This document shows positions 15,838-25,596 of a DNA stretch of 64,000 bases, piece by piece. The notes beneath the pieces are model-generated. The model was not told the DNA's origin. It searched no databases and saw only the letters and a program-made list of their open reading frames with translations. Origin of the DNA: Nevskia sp035651715 (GTDB lineage: Bacteria; Pseudomonadota; Gammaproteobacteria; Nevskiales; Nevskiaceae); the NCBI GenBank assembly GCA_035651715.1, contig DASRFD010000150.1:62001-126000 (forward strand), written 5' to 3'. Position numbers and translations under genes: made by a program. How positions within the stretch are numbered: the stretch's first letter is position 1; each line of letters begins with the position of its first letter.

Positions 15838-18800
15838 CTACCCCGCGTCCGGCCGGGTGTCGGCGGGCGCGGCCGGCGCCGGCACGGCCGACGGCGCGGC
15901 CGGTGCCGGTTTCTCCAGCTCCTGCTTCTCGCCGGCGTGGACCTGCGGATTGTCCCAGCTGCCGGTGACGTGGTAGCTGAACTTGCTCAGCGCGTTGAAC
16001 GGCTTGCCGAACACTTCCTGCGCCAGCAGGGCGACGCCGCCGGCGATGGGGCCGCCGATCAGGGTGGCGCCGACGGTGACGCCGGTGGTGACGTTGGGAT
16101 AGACCGTGATCTTCTCGTCGTAGTCGTGCGCCGCCAGGCCGATGCGGCCGGCCATCTGCATCTTCAGCGCAGGCGCCTCCACCACCAGGTCGCTGGTGCT
16201 GGCCTGGCCGTCGCCGAGCGTGAAGCTGCCGCTGAGATGGTCGAAGCCCAGGCCCTTGGCGGTCACGTCGTGGAAGTCCAGGGTCAGCAGGCGCTTGGGC
16301 AGGGCATAGAGGTTGAGCAGGCCCAGCACGCGGCCGGCGCCGGGCTTGACCGCGTTGAGCACGCCCTTGTCCACCGCCAGCGCGATGGTGCCGCGCGCCT
16401 GCGCCAGCTCCAGCCCCTTCGGCTCCTGCGGCCAGGTCAGCGCCCCGGAGAAGCGGGTGATGCGGCCGTCCATGGTTTCGGCGTAGCCCAGCGCGTGCAG
16501 CACCGCGCCGAGGTCGCTGCCGCTGATCTCGAAGGAGAGGTCGCCGTAGGAGCTGCCGTTGCGCCGCAGCCAGGTGCCGCGCGCGTTGGCCTGCAGCTGG
16601 CCGCCTGCGAGCTTGAACACGTCCATGGTCTGGCCGCCGGCGACGCGCGAGGTGAGCAGGCCGAAGCGGCCCAGATCGACGTCGCCCAGCTTGAGCGCCT
16701 CGCTCTCCAGGTCGAGCACCGCCGCCCCGGTCGGATCGAACGGCGGCCCGGGCGGCTCCGGCACCGCCGGCTCCTCCGCCGGCGCGCTGCTCAGCGGCTG
16801 CAGCTGCAGGCGCAGCAGGCGTGCCTGCACCTTGCCGCCGCCGGCGCGGCTGTAGTCGATATGGCCCTGCACGTTGGCGCCGTCGAGCTGCACGGTCCAG
16901 CCATCCGGCGCCGGCCGCGCCACCAGGTGCGCCTGCTCCAGCGCGGCGGCGCGGTAGATCAGGCGCTGCGGCCGCAGGTCCGCGCCGCGAAAGGCCAGCG
17001 CCGGCGGCGCGGCCACCGCGGGGGCCGGCGCCGCCGCCGGTGCGGCGGCGTCGATATCGTCCATCAGCCCGCTCCAGTCGCCGATCACCAGTTCCTGCGG
17101 CGCGCCGGAGACGAACACGCCGTCGGCATCGCCGCGCGGCATTTCGCCGGCGCCGAGGCGCACTTCGACGCTGCGCGTGGCCAGGCTGTCGGCGGGCGGC
17201 TTGCCGCTGCGGGCGAAGCGCAGCGCCACGCCGAAGCGGTCGCCGCCGTCGATGCGCACCCGCAGCGCATCCGCCTCCGTCGTCTTGCCGCTGCCGCCCT
17301 CGCCCACCGTGATGCGCAGCGGCAGGCTGTCGCCGGCGGCCTTGGCCACCGGTGCCGGCAGGCGCGCGGCGACACCACGCAGGTCGCTGCTGATCTCGAG
17401 CTGGCCGCTGCGCGGCCCGGCGAACGGCAGCCGCGCGTTGAGATGGGCGGTGCCGTCCAGGCGGTGCCACAGCCAGTCCGGCAGGTAGGCGGCGAACAGG
17501 CCGCCCGCCGCGGCCACCGGCGCGTCGGTCTGCGCCAGCAGCACGCCGTCCGGGCTTTCCGCTTCCCGGCGGATCGTCGCCGCCAGGGCGTTGCCGTAGA
17601 GCTGGGCCGAGAGGCCGTCGCTGCTGACCCCGTCCTCGTCGAACTCCAGCGTGCCGCGCAGGGCGGTGACCGGCTGGTCGAGCGCGCGCACCTTGACCGT
17701 GCCGCCGTCGAAGCGCGCCTTGCCCTTGACCTGCACCGGCGGATCGTCGACGTCGAGCGGGATCTCCAGATGCAGGTCCACCGCCGCCGGGCCGGCGGCG
17801 TCGGTCTGCGCCAGCAGGCTGGCGAGCTTGCGGCTCAGCGGGCTGTCGCGCAGCAGGCCGTAGTATTTCGCCGCGTCGCCGTGGGTGCTGCCGTCGACGA
17901 GCAGCCGGGCGGCGCGGAAATCGGGGATCTGCGCCTCGATGTGGTCGACGGCGTTGCCGGCGATCTGCGCGCCGCTGGCGCTGATCGACAGGCCGTGGCC
18001 GCGGAAGGCCAGCTGCGCCTGCAGCTTCTCCGCCTGCGGCCAGCCCGGGGCGTAGGCCAGCGTGGCATCGGCCACCTGCAGGTCGAGGATCCAGTGGCCG
18101 GTCGGCTTCTCGACATAGGGATAGTCGGGCAGCGGGCCGTCGAGCTGCAGGTGCCCCTTGGGCACGCGGCCATGCTGCAGGGCCCGCGTCAGCCAGTCGC
18201 GCGTGCCCTTGCCCCAGTCCTTGGGCATGTAGGACTTGAGTACCAGCACGTCCTCGGCGGTGAAGTCGACGGTGAGCTGCAGGTCGGGCGGCGTCTCGGC
18301 CTGATCCGGCAGCAGCAGGCCGAAACCGCCGTGGCCGCTGATGCCGAGGGCCTTCCACTCGAAAGCGGGGGCGGCGATGCGCCAGCCGGCGGGCTCGTGC
18401 TTCCAGCCGAATTCGCCGCTCAGCGCGGCCACCGGCAGGGGCTGCTCGAACACCTCCGGGAGCTGCAGCTGCACGGCGGCCTGCTGCAGGCTGAGCCGGC
18501 CGCCGTCCTGGTCGGCTTCGACGGTGGCGTCGAGTCCGGTAAAGCCGGGCTGGGCTGCGCTGCCCTCCAGCCCGGCGGCAGCCAGGCGGGTGCGCAGCTG
18601 GTAGCGCGGGGCCTGCCCGGCGCCGGGCGGCTGCTCGTAGTGCAGCGCCAGGTCATGCACGTCGCCGCGGACATCGCGCAGGCGCGCGGCGGCGGGCGGC
18701 AAGTCCTTCCACAGCGCCGCCCAGGGCACCAGGTCGTCGAGGCGCAGGCCGTCGGCGGCCAGGTCGAGCCCCGCGCCCTGCGGGTTCACCGCGTAGCGGA

Positions 18801-19782
18801 AATGGCCCTGCGCATTCCAGGCGCCGCGCGCCCCCGCGGCGCCGAAACGGCGCACCTCGGCGTTCCAGGCGTCCGCCTCCGGCCGCGCTGCCACCTCGAC
18901 CTGCAGCTGCGCCAGGCGCGCCAGCACCTCCTGGCCGCGCAGCGCGGCAATCACGGCGGCCTCGCCCTGGGCCCTGACCTCGGTGATGCGCCCGGCCTCG
19001 ATATGACCGTCGAGGCGCAGCCGCGCCTGCTGCAGGTCGAGCCGCACGCCGGGGCCGAAGCTCCCGGCCAGCCAGGGCCAGCCGCGGATGTCGCGCACCT
19101 GCACGGTCCAGTCGCCCTGCCAGCTGCGCGGGTCGCCCGGATCGCCGGCCAGCTCGGCGCTGGCGCCGGCGCCGCCGGCCAGTTCCGCCGGCGGCAGGAG
19201 CTGCGCCGACAGCCGCCAGCGGCCGTCGCGCTGGCGCAGCTCGGCGTCGCTCAGCCCGACCTCGAAGGGCTGGCGGCCGAGCTGGAGATCGTGCACCACC
19301 AGGCGGCAGTTGCGCAGGCGCACCCGGTCCAGCTGCGACAGGCGCCGCAGCTGCCCGCTGTCGCCGCCTTCGCCCCCGCCGAGGCCGCGCAGCGTCCAGT
19401 GGCCGAGGGCATCGACGTCGGCCTCCAGGGCCAGGCCCTGGATCTCGATGCTGCCCGGCATCCAGTCGGAGCCGAGCAGGCGCCGCAGGCTGAAGCCCAG
19501 GCGCAGGCGCGTGGCCTGCAGCAGCGGCTTGCCCTGCTCGTCGAGCAGGGCCACGTCGCGCAGGTCGAGGCTGGGCTGGAACCCCTGCCAGGTCAGCGCC
19601 ACCGCGCCGATGCGGGTGGGATGTCCGGCGGCCTGCGACACCCGGTCCTGCAGCTTGTCGCGGTAGCCCGGCACCGCGTCCATCACCAGCCGGAAGCTCA
19701 GGCTCAGGGTCGCCGCCAGCACCACCAGGCCCGCCGCAATGCTCAGCCCCCAGGTCCACCAGCGGCGGCGTCTACGGTCCAC
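15838..19782 (-). CDS. yhdP: AsmA-like lipid-transport bridge protein YhdP
   Basis: A very large protein of about 1314 residues with one N-terminal membrane helix (WTWGLSIAAGLVVLAATLSL) and a long periplasmic region of DUF3971/AsmA C-terminal type. YhdP, TamB and YdbH form bridges thought to carry phospholipids from the inner to the outer membrane. The GTG at 19782 is proposed as start because it directly precedes a basic stretch and the membrane helix; an ATG at 19875 would add 31 mostly basic residues. It follows rng on the same strand, as in E. coli. The direction of its lipid flow is opposite to that proposed for Mla. Confidence 0.9.
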   Translation of the reverse strand: MDRRRRRWWTWGLSIAAGLVVLAATLSLSFRLVMDAVPGYRDKLQDRVSQAAGHPTRIGAVALTWQGFQPSLDLRDVALLDEQGKPLLQATRLRLGFSLRRLLGSDWMPGSIEIQGLALEADVDALGHWTLRGLGGGEGGDSGQLRRLSQLDRVRLRNCRLVVHDLQLGRQPFEVGLSDAELRQRDGRWRLSAQLLPPAELAGGAGASAELAGDPGDPRSWQGDWTVQVRDIRGWPWLAGSFGPGVRLDLQQARLRLDGHIEAGRITEVRAQGEAAVIAALRGQEVLARLAQLQVEVAARPEADAWNAEVRRFGAAGARGAWNAQGHFRYAVNPQGAGLDLAADGLRLDDLVPWAALWKDLPPAAARLRDVRGDVHDLALHYEQPPGAGQAPRYQLRTRLAAAGLEGSAAQPGFTGLDATVEADQDGGRLSLQQAAVQLQLPEVFEQPLPVAALSGEFGWKHEPAGWRIAAPAFEWKALGISGHGGFGLLLPDQAETPPDLQLTVDFTAEDVLVLKSYMPKDWGKGTRDWLTRALQHGRVPKGHLQLDGPLPDYPYVEKPTGHWILDLQVADATLAYAPGWPQAEKLQAQLAFRGHGLSISASGAQIAGNAVDHIEAQIPDFRAARLLVDGSTHGDAAKYYGLLRDSPLSRKLASLLAQTDAAGPAAVDLHLEIPLDVDDPPVQVKGKARFDGGTVKVRALDQPVTALRGTLEFDEDGVSSDGLSAQLYGNALAATIRREAESPDGVLLAQTDAPVAAAGGLFAAYLPDWLWHRLDGTAHLNARLPFAGPRSGQLEISSDLRGVAARLPAPVAKAAGDSLPLRITVGEGGSGKTTEADALRVRIDGGDRFGVALRFARSGKPPADSLATRSVEVRLGAGEMPRGDADGVFVSGAPQELVIGDWSGLMDDIDAAAPAAAPAPAVAAPPALAFRGADLRPQRLIYRAAALEQAHLVARPAPDGWTVQLDGANVQGHIDYSRAGGGKVQARLLRLQLQPLSSAPAEEPAVPEPPGPPFDPTGAAVLDLESEALKLGDVDLGRFGLLTSRVAGGQTMDVFKLAGGQLQANARGTWLRRNGSSYGDLSFEISGSDLGAVLHALGYAETMDGRITRFSGALTWPQEPKGLELAQARGTIALAVDKGVLNAVKPGAGRVLGLLNLYALPKRLLTLDFHDVTAKGLGFDHLSGSFTLGDGQASTSDLVVEAPALKMQMAGRIGLAAHDYDEKITVYPNVTTGVTVGATLIGGPIAGGVALLAQEVFGKPFNALSKFSYHVTGSWDNPQVHAGEKQELEKPAPAAPSAVPAPAAPADTRPDAG

Positions 19783-19893
19783 GCGCGGCCCTCCGCGCCG
19801 GCCTGCCGGTCGTCGGCAGGCCGTGGCCGGTAAACCGCGGCTCCATCCCGACAACCGACAACCGCCAACCGGCAACCGCGGGCAAAGCGAGCT

Positions 19894-21351
19894 TCACACC
19901 GGAACCACGTCGAACACTTCCTGCTGGTAGTGGCTTTCCGGCTGCAGCTTGATCGGACGCTTCAGGCCGGCCTCGAGCTCGGCCAGGCCGCCGGACTGCT
20001 CCTCCTGCAGCCGCGCCACCACGTTGGGCGCGGCCAGCACCAGGAACGACCGCGGATCGTACAGGCGCGCGGCGCGCTGCACCTCGCGCGCGATCTCGTG
20101 GCACACCGTCTCCACCGTCTTGACGCAGCCCCTGCCGCCGCAGGCGCCGCAGGGCTCGCACAGGATGTGGCCGAGGCTCTCGCGCGTGCGCTTGCGCGTC
20201 ATCTGCACCAGGCCCAGCTCGGAGAACGGGTAGATGCGGGTGCGCGCCGGGTCGCGCGCCACCTCTTTTTCCAGCGTGCGCAGCACCTGGGCGCGGTGCT
20301 CCTCGCTGCGCATGTCGATGAAGTCGAGGATGATGATGCCGCCGAGATTGCGCAGGCGCAGCTGGCGGGCGATGGCGGCGGCGGCCTCGAGATTGGTCTT
20401 GAGGATGGTCTCCTCGAGATTGCGGTGGCCGGTGAAGGCGCCGGTGTTGACGTCGATGGTGGTCATCGCCTCGGTCTGGTCGATGACCAGGTGGCCGCCG
20501 GACTTCAGCTCCACCTTGCGCTCGAGGGCGCGGTTCAGCTCGTCCTCGACGCCGTACAGGTCGAAGATCGGCGCCTGGCCGCAGTACGGCTCTATCTTCG
20601 CCGCCGCCTGCGGCACGAACACCTTGGCGAACTGCTGCACCCGCCGCGCCTCCTCGGCGTTGTCGATGCGCACGCGCTCGACCGCGGTGCCGAGCAGGTC
20701 GCGCAGGATGCGCATCGACAGCGGCAGGTCGCCGTGCACCATCTGGCCGCATCTGGCCTGCGTCACCTGCTGGCTCACCGCGCTCCACAGGCGGGTCAGG
20801 AACAGCAGGTCCTGGCGCAGCGCGTCGAGGTCGGCTCCCTCGGCGGCGGTGCGGGCGATCACGCCCCACTCCGGCGCCAGCTCCGGCACCAGGGTTTCCA
20901 GCGCCGCCTTGAGGCGGGTGCGCTCGCCCTCGTCCTCGATCTTGGTGGAGACGCCGACGTGCTTCTCGTACGGCATCAGCACCAGGTAGCGCGAGGGGAT
21001 CGACAGCAGGGTGGTCAGGCGCGCGCCCTTGCTGCCGAGCGGGTCCTTGAGGATCTGCACCAGCACTTCCTGGCCCTCGTGCAGCAGCCGCTCCACCGGC
21101 GGCAGCGGCTCGGCGTGGGTTTCGCCGTTGAGCATGTCGGCGACATGGAGGAAGGCGGTGCGCTCCAGGCCGATGTCGACGAACGCCGCCTGCATGCCGG
21201 GCAGCACGCGCTTGACCGTGCCCTTGTAGATGTTGCCGACCAGGCCGTGGCGCGCGGCGCGCTGCACGTAGATCTCCTGCGCCGCGCCGCCCTCGACCAG
21301 CGCCACCCGCGTCTCCTGGGTGCCGATGTTGACCAGGATCTCGGTGCTCAC
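19894..21351 (-). CDS. rng: Ribonuclease G
   Basis: A 485-residue endoribonuclease of the RNase E/G family, involved in 16S 5'-end maturation and mRNA turnover. An N-terminal S1 domain (about 36–120: GNIYKGTVKRVLPGMQAAFVDIG) is followed by the catalytic DNase I-like part with VDINTGAFTG and GGIIILDFIDM, and a cysteine-rich Zn-link (CEPCGACGGRGC). The C-terminal scaffold arm of RNase E is absent. The GTG at 21351 overlaps the maf stop (GTGA) and has a GGAGGT site. Confidence 0.95.
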   Translation of the reverse strand: MSTEILVNIGTQETRVALVEGGAAQEIYVQRAARHGLVGNIYKGTVKRVLPGMQAAFVDIGLERTAFLHVADMLNGETHAEPLPPVERLLHEGQEVLVQILKDPLGSKGARLTTLLSIPSRYLVLMPYEKHVGVSTKIEDEGERTRLKAALETLVPELAPEWGVIARTAAEGADLDALRQDLLFLTRLWSAVSQQVTQARCGQMVHGDLPLSMRILRDLLGTAVERVRIDNAEEARRVQQFAKVFVPQAAAKIEPYCGQAPIFDLYGVEDELNRALERKVELKSGGHLVIDQTEAMTTIDVNTGAFTGHRNLEETILKTNLEAAAAIARQLRLRNLGGIIILDFIDMRSEEHRAQVLRTLEKEVARDPARTRIYPFSELGLVQMTRKRTRESLGHILCEPCGACGGRGCVKTVETVCHEIAREVQRAARLYDPRSFLVLAAPNVVARLQEEQSGGLAELEAGLKRPIKLQPESHYQQEVFDVVPV

Positions 21352-21923
21352 GGCACCTCCACGCCGATGCGCCGCAGCAGCTCGCAGGTCTCGTACAGCG
21401 GCAGGCCGACGACGCCGCTGTAGCTGCCCTCGATGCGGCGCACCCAGCGCGCCGCATGGCCCTGGATGGCGTAGGCCCCGGCCTTGTCGGCCGGCTCGCC
21501 GCTGTCCCAGTAGGCCGCGGCCTGCACAGGGCTGATCGGGCCGAACTCGACCCGCGTCACGCTCAGCGCCGTCTCGACCCGCGCGCCGGCGATCACCGCC
21601 ACGGCGCTGCACACCTCGTGGCCGCGCCCGGACAGGCGCGCCAGCATGGCCAGGGCGTCGGCGCGGTCGCGCGGCTTGCCGAGGATCTCGCCGTCGATCG
21701 ACACGTCGGTGTCGGCGCCCAGCACCGGCAGGGGCCGCGGCGCCGCGTGCGCCGCCGCGCGCACCTTGGCCAGGGCCACGGCCAGGGCGTAGTCGGCCGG
21801 CGCCTGTCCCGGCTGCGGCTGCTCCGGCACATCGGCCGGCAGCGTCTCGAAACGCAGGCCCAGCTGCTCCAGGAAGCTGGCGCGGCGCGGCGAGCGCGAG
21901 GCGAGATAGAGTTGGGCCGGCAT
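21348..21923 (-). CDS. maf: Maf/YhdE nucleoside triphosphate pyrophosphatase
   Basis: A 191-residue housecleaning pyrophosphatase (dTTP/UTP type) with the start motif LYLASRSPRRASFLEQLG, the central GADTDVSIDGEILGKPRD and the C-terminal YAIQGHAARWV. The ATG at 21923 begins the conserved domain. In E. coli and Pseudomonas maf lies between mreD and rng; here it keeps rng but is separated from mreCD and faces the opposite way. Confidence 0.93.
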   Translation of the reverse strand: MPAQLYLASRSPRRASFLEQLGLRFETLPADVPEQPQPGQAPADYALAVALAKVRAAAHAAPRPLPVLGADTDVSIDGEILGKPRDRADALAMLARLSGRGHEVCSAVAVIAGARVETALSVTRVEFGPISPVQAAAYWDSGEPADKAGAYAIQGHAARWVRRIEGSYSGVVGLPLYETCELLRRIGVEVP

Positions 21924-21970
21924 CGGGCCATTGTCCGCGATTCGCCCGCGCGCGCAAACCGCGCCGCGGC

Positions 21971-22681
21971 TCAGGACTTGGGCGCGAGCGGGATCGGCGG
22001 GTTTTCCGCCCCCTCGGGGGCGAGCGGCGCAGGCAGCGACAGCGGCGTGACGCCATGGACCTGCTGGTACAGCTCGATGTAGTGCTCGAACTGGGCCGCG
22101 GTCGCCTCCCGCTCCTGCCGGATCCGCTCCATCGCGCTGATGTTGGCGGCGTGGGCGACGGCGAAGGCCTTGATCTGGGCATCCAGCTCCGGGCTCGGGT
22201 CGCGTCCGGCGCTGCGCTCCACGTCGGCGCGGTCCTGCAGCTCCTTGAGCGAGGCCCCGCCCCGGTCCACGGCCTTCTGCGCCAGGTCCAGGCGGGTGTC
22301 GAAGGTGGCCAGGCGGTTGTCGCGCTCGGCCTTCAGCTCGTCCAGGCTGCGGTAGGTCTGCAGCACGAACTTGTCGTTGGCCTGCTGCTTCTGCTGCTCC
22401 TCCAGCTGGCGCTGCGCCTCCTCGGCCGCGCGCTGCTCCGCCGCGCGCTGCTCCGGCGTTTCCTCGGCCTTGAGGGTCTTCACCACGATGCCGCGCTGGT
22501 TGTAGACCTCGCGCTCCTTCTTGGCGTACTGCGGCGGCACGTGGTCGCCGCAGGCGCGCTGGCCCTTTTCGTCCTGCCAGCAGACGATGCCGTTGTCGGC
22601 ATTCTGCTGCGCCCGGACCGGCAGGACGGCCGCGGCGCCTCCGAGCCAGGCCGCCGCCCACAACAGCACGCGCGCCGTCAC
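21971..22681 (-). CDS. DUF4124-type exported protein with coiled coil
   Basis: A protein of about 236 residues with a signal peptide (VLLWAAAWLGGAAAVLPVRA-Q), a short DUF4124-like module (IVCWQDEKGQRACGDHVPPQY) with two cysteines, then a charged coiled coil rich in Glu/Gln/Arg (about 75–200). DUF4124 proteins are common envelope proteins of unknown role in proteobacteria. The GTG at 22681 gives the best signal peptide; an ATG at 22729 would overlap pyrE by 17 bases. It lies between pyrE and maf on the same strand. Confidence 0.7.
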   Translation of the reverse strand: MTARVLLWAAAWLGGAAAVLPVRAQQNADNGIVCWQDEKGQRACGDHVPPQYAKKEREVYNQRGIVVKTLKAEETPEQRAAEQRAAEEAQRQLEEQQKQQANDKFVLQTYRSLDELKAERDNRLATFDTRLDLAQKAVDRGGASLKELQDRADVERSAGRDPSPELDAQIKAFAVAHAANISAMERIRQEREATAAQFEHYIELYQQVHGVTPLSLPAPLAPEGAENPPIPLAPKS

Positions 22682-22712
22682 CGCGGCGCCGCCCACCCTC
22701 CCCGAAAAGGGC

Positions 22713-23360
22713 CTAGCCCGGGACGCCATAACGCTGCTGGTAGGCGCGGATGGCGGACGCGGTGGCGCCATCGGCGGCGCTGCCGTCCAGGTACTGGAGC
22801 AAGTCCTGCACCGAAACCAGGGAGAAAACGGAAATCCCCGCTTTTTCAGAGAGTTCAGCCACCGCGGAGCGGCCATTGGGACCGATCTCCTGACGGTCCA
22901 GGGCGGTGACCGCGGCCACCGGGATGGCGCCGGCGGCGGTCAGCAGGGCGCAGGATTCGCGCAGCGCGGTGCCGGCGGTGAGCACGTCGTCCACAATCAG
23001 CGCCCGCCGGCCTTTGACGTCGGCGCCGACCAGCAGGCCGCCCTCGCCGTGGTCCTTGGCTTCCTTGCGGTTGTAGGCGAACGGCAGGTCGCGGCCCTGC
23101 TCGGCCAGGGCGCAGGCCACCGCCGCCGCGAGGGGGATGCCCTTGTAGGCCGGACCGAACAGCAGGTCGAACTGCAGGCCCGAATCGAGGATCGCTGCGG
23201 CGTAGGCTTGCCCCAGCTCGCGCAAGGCGCCGCCGGTGGAGATGCGGCCGAGGTTGAAGAAGTAAGGGCTGACCCGCCCCGACTTGAGCGTGAACGAGCC
23301 GAAGCGCAGCACCTCGTGCTCGAGCGCCAGCCGGAAGAAAGCGGTTTTGTAGTTTTGCAT
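22713..23360 (-). CDS. pyrE: Orotate phosphoribosyltransferase PyrE
   Basis: A 215-residue enzyme converting orotate and PRPP to OMP in pyrimidine synthesis. It shows FTLKSGRVSPYFFNLG, the flexible-loop lysines in YNRKEAKDHGEGG and the PRPP motif ALIVDDVLTAGTA. The length matches E. coli PyrE (213). It is divergent from the exonuclease gene, with 74 bases between the starts, so promoters for both must be in or near that gap. Confidence 0.96.
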   Translation of the reverse strand: MQNYKTAFFRLALEHEVLRFGSFTLKSGRVSPYFFNLGRISTGGALRELGQAYAAAILDSGLQFDLLFGPAYKGIPLAAAVACALAEQGRDLPFAYNRKEAKDHGEGGLLVGADVKGRRALIVDDVLTAGTALRESCALLTAAGAIPVAAVTALDRQEIGPNGRSAVAELSEKAGISVFSLVSVQDLLQYLDGSAADGATASAIRAYQQRYGVPG

Positions 23361-23434
23361 TGGATAGGAAGTTTACCGATGCCTTATTGTGCAAGACTAA
23401 ACCCATTCCCCAAAGTATTTCGAACGAGATCAGT

Positions 23435-24211
23435 GTGCGCATCATCACCCTTAATGCCAACGGCATCCGCTCCGCCGCCAAGAAAGGCCTGTTCGAGTGG
23501 CTGCCGCAGCAGAAAGCCGACTTCCTCTGCCTGCAGGAGATCAAGGCCCAGATGAGCGACCTGGAGGGCGATGCTACCTATTCGCCCGCCGGCTGGCACG
23601 CCCATTTCAACCATGCCCAGAAAAAAGGCTACGCCGGCGTCGGCCTGTTCGCACGCAAGCCGCCGGACGCGGTACTGGACCGGCTCGGCGAAAAGGAATT
23701 CGACGACGAGGGCCGCTACCTCGAACTGCGCTACGGCAAGCTGTCGGTGGTGTCCCTGTACCTGCCGTCCGGTTCGGCCGGCCCGGAGCGGCAGGCTTCC
23801 AAGGACCGGTTCCTGGCCTTCTTCCTGCCGGTGCTGAAGGACTGGAAGGCCAGCGGCCGCGACTACGTGGTCTGCGGCGACTGGAACATCGCCCACCGCA
23901 ACATCGACCTGAAGAACTGGCGCAGCAACCAGAAGAACTCCGGCTTCCTGCCGCACGAGCGCGCCTGGCTCGACACCCTGTTCGACGAGGTCGGCTGGGT
24001 CGACGGCTACCGCTCGCTGCACCCGGATGCCGAAGGCGAGGCCTACACCTGGTGGAGCAACCGCGGCAACGCCTACGCCAACAACGTGGGATGGCGCATC
24101 GACTACCACATCATCACCCCCGGCCTGAAAGGCAAGGTCAAGGCCGCCAGCGTCTACAAGGGCCAGAAGTTCTCCGACCACGCGCCGCTGACGCTGGACT
24201 ACAAGATTTGA
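23435..24211 (+). CDS. xth: Exodeoxyribonuclease III (AP endonuclease family)
   Basis: A 258-residue enzyme of the ExoIII/APE1 family that acts at abasic sites and removes 3' blocks in base excision repair. Motifs: LNANGIRSA at the N-terminus, LQEIKAQ with the metal-binding Glu, GDWNIAHRNIDL, and the C-terminal WRIDYHI and FSDHAPLTLDY with the catalytic Asp-His. The GTG at 23435 starts the conserved domain; an in-frame ATG at 23360 would overlap the pyrE start. The pyrE–exonuclease pair facing apart is common in gammaproteobacteria. Confidence 0.92.
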   Translation: MRIITLNANGIRSAAKKGLFEWLPQQKADFLCLQEIKAQMSDLEGDATYSPAGWHAHFNHAQKKGYAGVGLFARKPPDAVLDRLGEKEFDDEGRYLELRYGKLSVVSLYLPSGSAGPERQASKDRFLAFFLPVLKDWKASGRDYVVCGDWNIAHRNIDLKNWRSNQKNSGFLPHERAWLDTLFDEVGWVDGYRSLHPDAEGEAYTWWSNRGNAYANNVGWRIDYHIITPGLKGKVKAASVYKGQKFSDHAPLTLDYKI

Positions 24212-25596
24212 ACGGGGCGGGCGGAGACCTTGATCAGGCCGCGGCGGCGGGCGGATCGGGCTGGCGCAACGCGCTGGCCGCCTACACCCATCCGCGCGTG
24301 CTGGCGATGCTGCTGCTCGGCTTTTCCGCCGGCCTGCCATTCCCGCTGGTACTGACCACGCTGTCGGCGCGGCTGCGCCAGGCCGGCATCGACCGCACCA
24401 CCATCGGCTTCTTCAGCCTGGTGGGACTGGCCTACTCGCTGAAGTATTTCTGGGCCCCGATCGTCGACCGCCTGCCGCTGCCCCTGCTGCACCGCCTCGG
24501 CCGCCGCCGCGGCTGGATGCTGCTGGCGCAGTGCGGCATCGGCGTCGGCCTGGTGCTGATGGCCCTGCACGACCCGGCGGTCGATGCCCTGCAGATGGCC
24601 TGGCTGGCGGTGTTCACCGCGTTCTGCTCGGCGACCCAGGACATCGCCCTCGATGCCTGGCGCATCGAGGCGGTGGGCGCGGAGCGCCAGGGCGCGATGG
24701 CGGCGGCCTACCAGACCGGCTACCAGCTGGCGCTGATCTGCGCCGGCGCCGGCGCGCTGCACGCTGCGGCGACCGGCGGCTGGACCTTCTCTTACCTGCT
24801 GATGGCGGCCTGCGTCGCGGTAGGCCTGATCACCACGCTGAGCATCGCCGAGCCGGACGCCCAGGTGAACCGCGCCACCCTGGCGCAGGAGGCGCGCGTC
24901 GTCGCCTTCCTCGAAGGCTCGGCGCACTGGCCGGGCGCCCTGCGCAACGTCGTGGCCTGGCTGATCGGCGCGGTGGTCTGCCCGTTCGTCGACTTCTTCT
25001 CGCGCCAGGGCCTGCGCACCGGCCTGCCGATCCTGGGGCTGATCCTCACCTATCGACTCAATTACAGCACCATGGGCGTGGCGGCCAACCCGTTCTATAT
25101 CGACATGGGCTATACCCTGGACCAGATCGCCCTGGTGTCGAAGGTCTACGGCGTGCTGATGACCCTGGCCGGGGCGCTGCTCGCCGGACTGCTGGTCAAG
25201 CGCTACGGCATCGCCCGCACCTTGCTCACCGGCTGGGTACTGCTGACGGTGGCGAACCTGTTCTATGCCTGGTTCGCCACCCTGCAGCATCCCGGCACGC
25301 AGTGGCTGGCGACGGCGGTGAGCTTCGACAACATCGGCAACGGCATCGCCGGCACCGCCTTCATCGCCTACATGTCCTCGCTGACCAACGCCGCCTACAC
25401 CGCCACGCAGTACGCGCTGTTCGGCACCCTGTGGAGCCTGCCGGCGAAGAGCATCGCCAGCCAGTGGGGCCGTATCGTCGACGCTTTCGGCTATCCGCCG
25501 TTCTTCGTCTACACCGCCCTGGTGGGCCTGCCCTCGCTGCTGCTGGTCTTGTGGCTCATGCGGCAACCCGCTTCGCCCGCTCCAGGCCGCGCATGA
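24208..25596 (+). CDS. AmpG-like MFS permease (muropeptide transporter family)
   Basis: A protein of about 462 residues with 12 or so membrane helices and the AmpG-type opening (YTHPRVLAMLLLGFSAGLPFPLVLTTLSARL), then FSLVGLAYSLKYFWAPIVDRLPLP and TQDIALDAWRIEA. AmpG imports anhydro-muropeptides for cell-wall recycling and links to beta-lactamase induction. No ATG exists near the N-terminus. The TTG at 24208, overlapping the exonuclease stop (TTGA), is the best start. The 3' end overlaps the convergent GNAT gene by 41 bases. The family is firm; the muropeptide substrate is inferred. Confidence 0.8.
   Translation: MNGAGGDLDQAAAAGGSGWRNALAAYTHPRVLAMLLLGFSAGLPFPLVLTTLSARLRQAGIDRTTIGFFSLVGLAYSLKYFWAPIVDRLPLPLLHRLGRRRGWMLLAQCGIGVGLVLMALHDPAVDALQMAWLAVFTAFCSATQDIALDAWRIEAVGAERQGAMAAAYQTGYQLALICAGAGALHAAATGGWTFSYLLMAACVAVGLITTLSIAEPDAQVNRATLAQEARVVAFLEGSAHWPGALRNVVAWLIGAVVCPFVDFFSRQGLRTGLPILGLILTYRLNYSTMGVAANPFYIDMGYTLDQIALVSKVYGVLMTLAGALLAGLLVKRYGIARTLLTGWVLLTVANLFYAWFATLQHPGTQWLATAVSFDNIGNGIAGTAFIAYMSSLTNAAYTATQYALFGTLWSLPAKSIASQWGRIVDAFGYPPFFVYTALVGLPSLLLVLWLMRQPASPAPGRA

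Noticed and set aside
15421..19833. A 1470-codon open frame on the + strand opposite yhdP
   Set aside because: Its product is His/Gln/Arg-rich without any domain, while the opposite strand encodes a clear YhdP. Such long antisense frames are a by-product of high GC in third codon positions.
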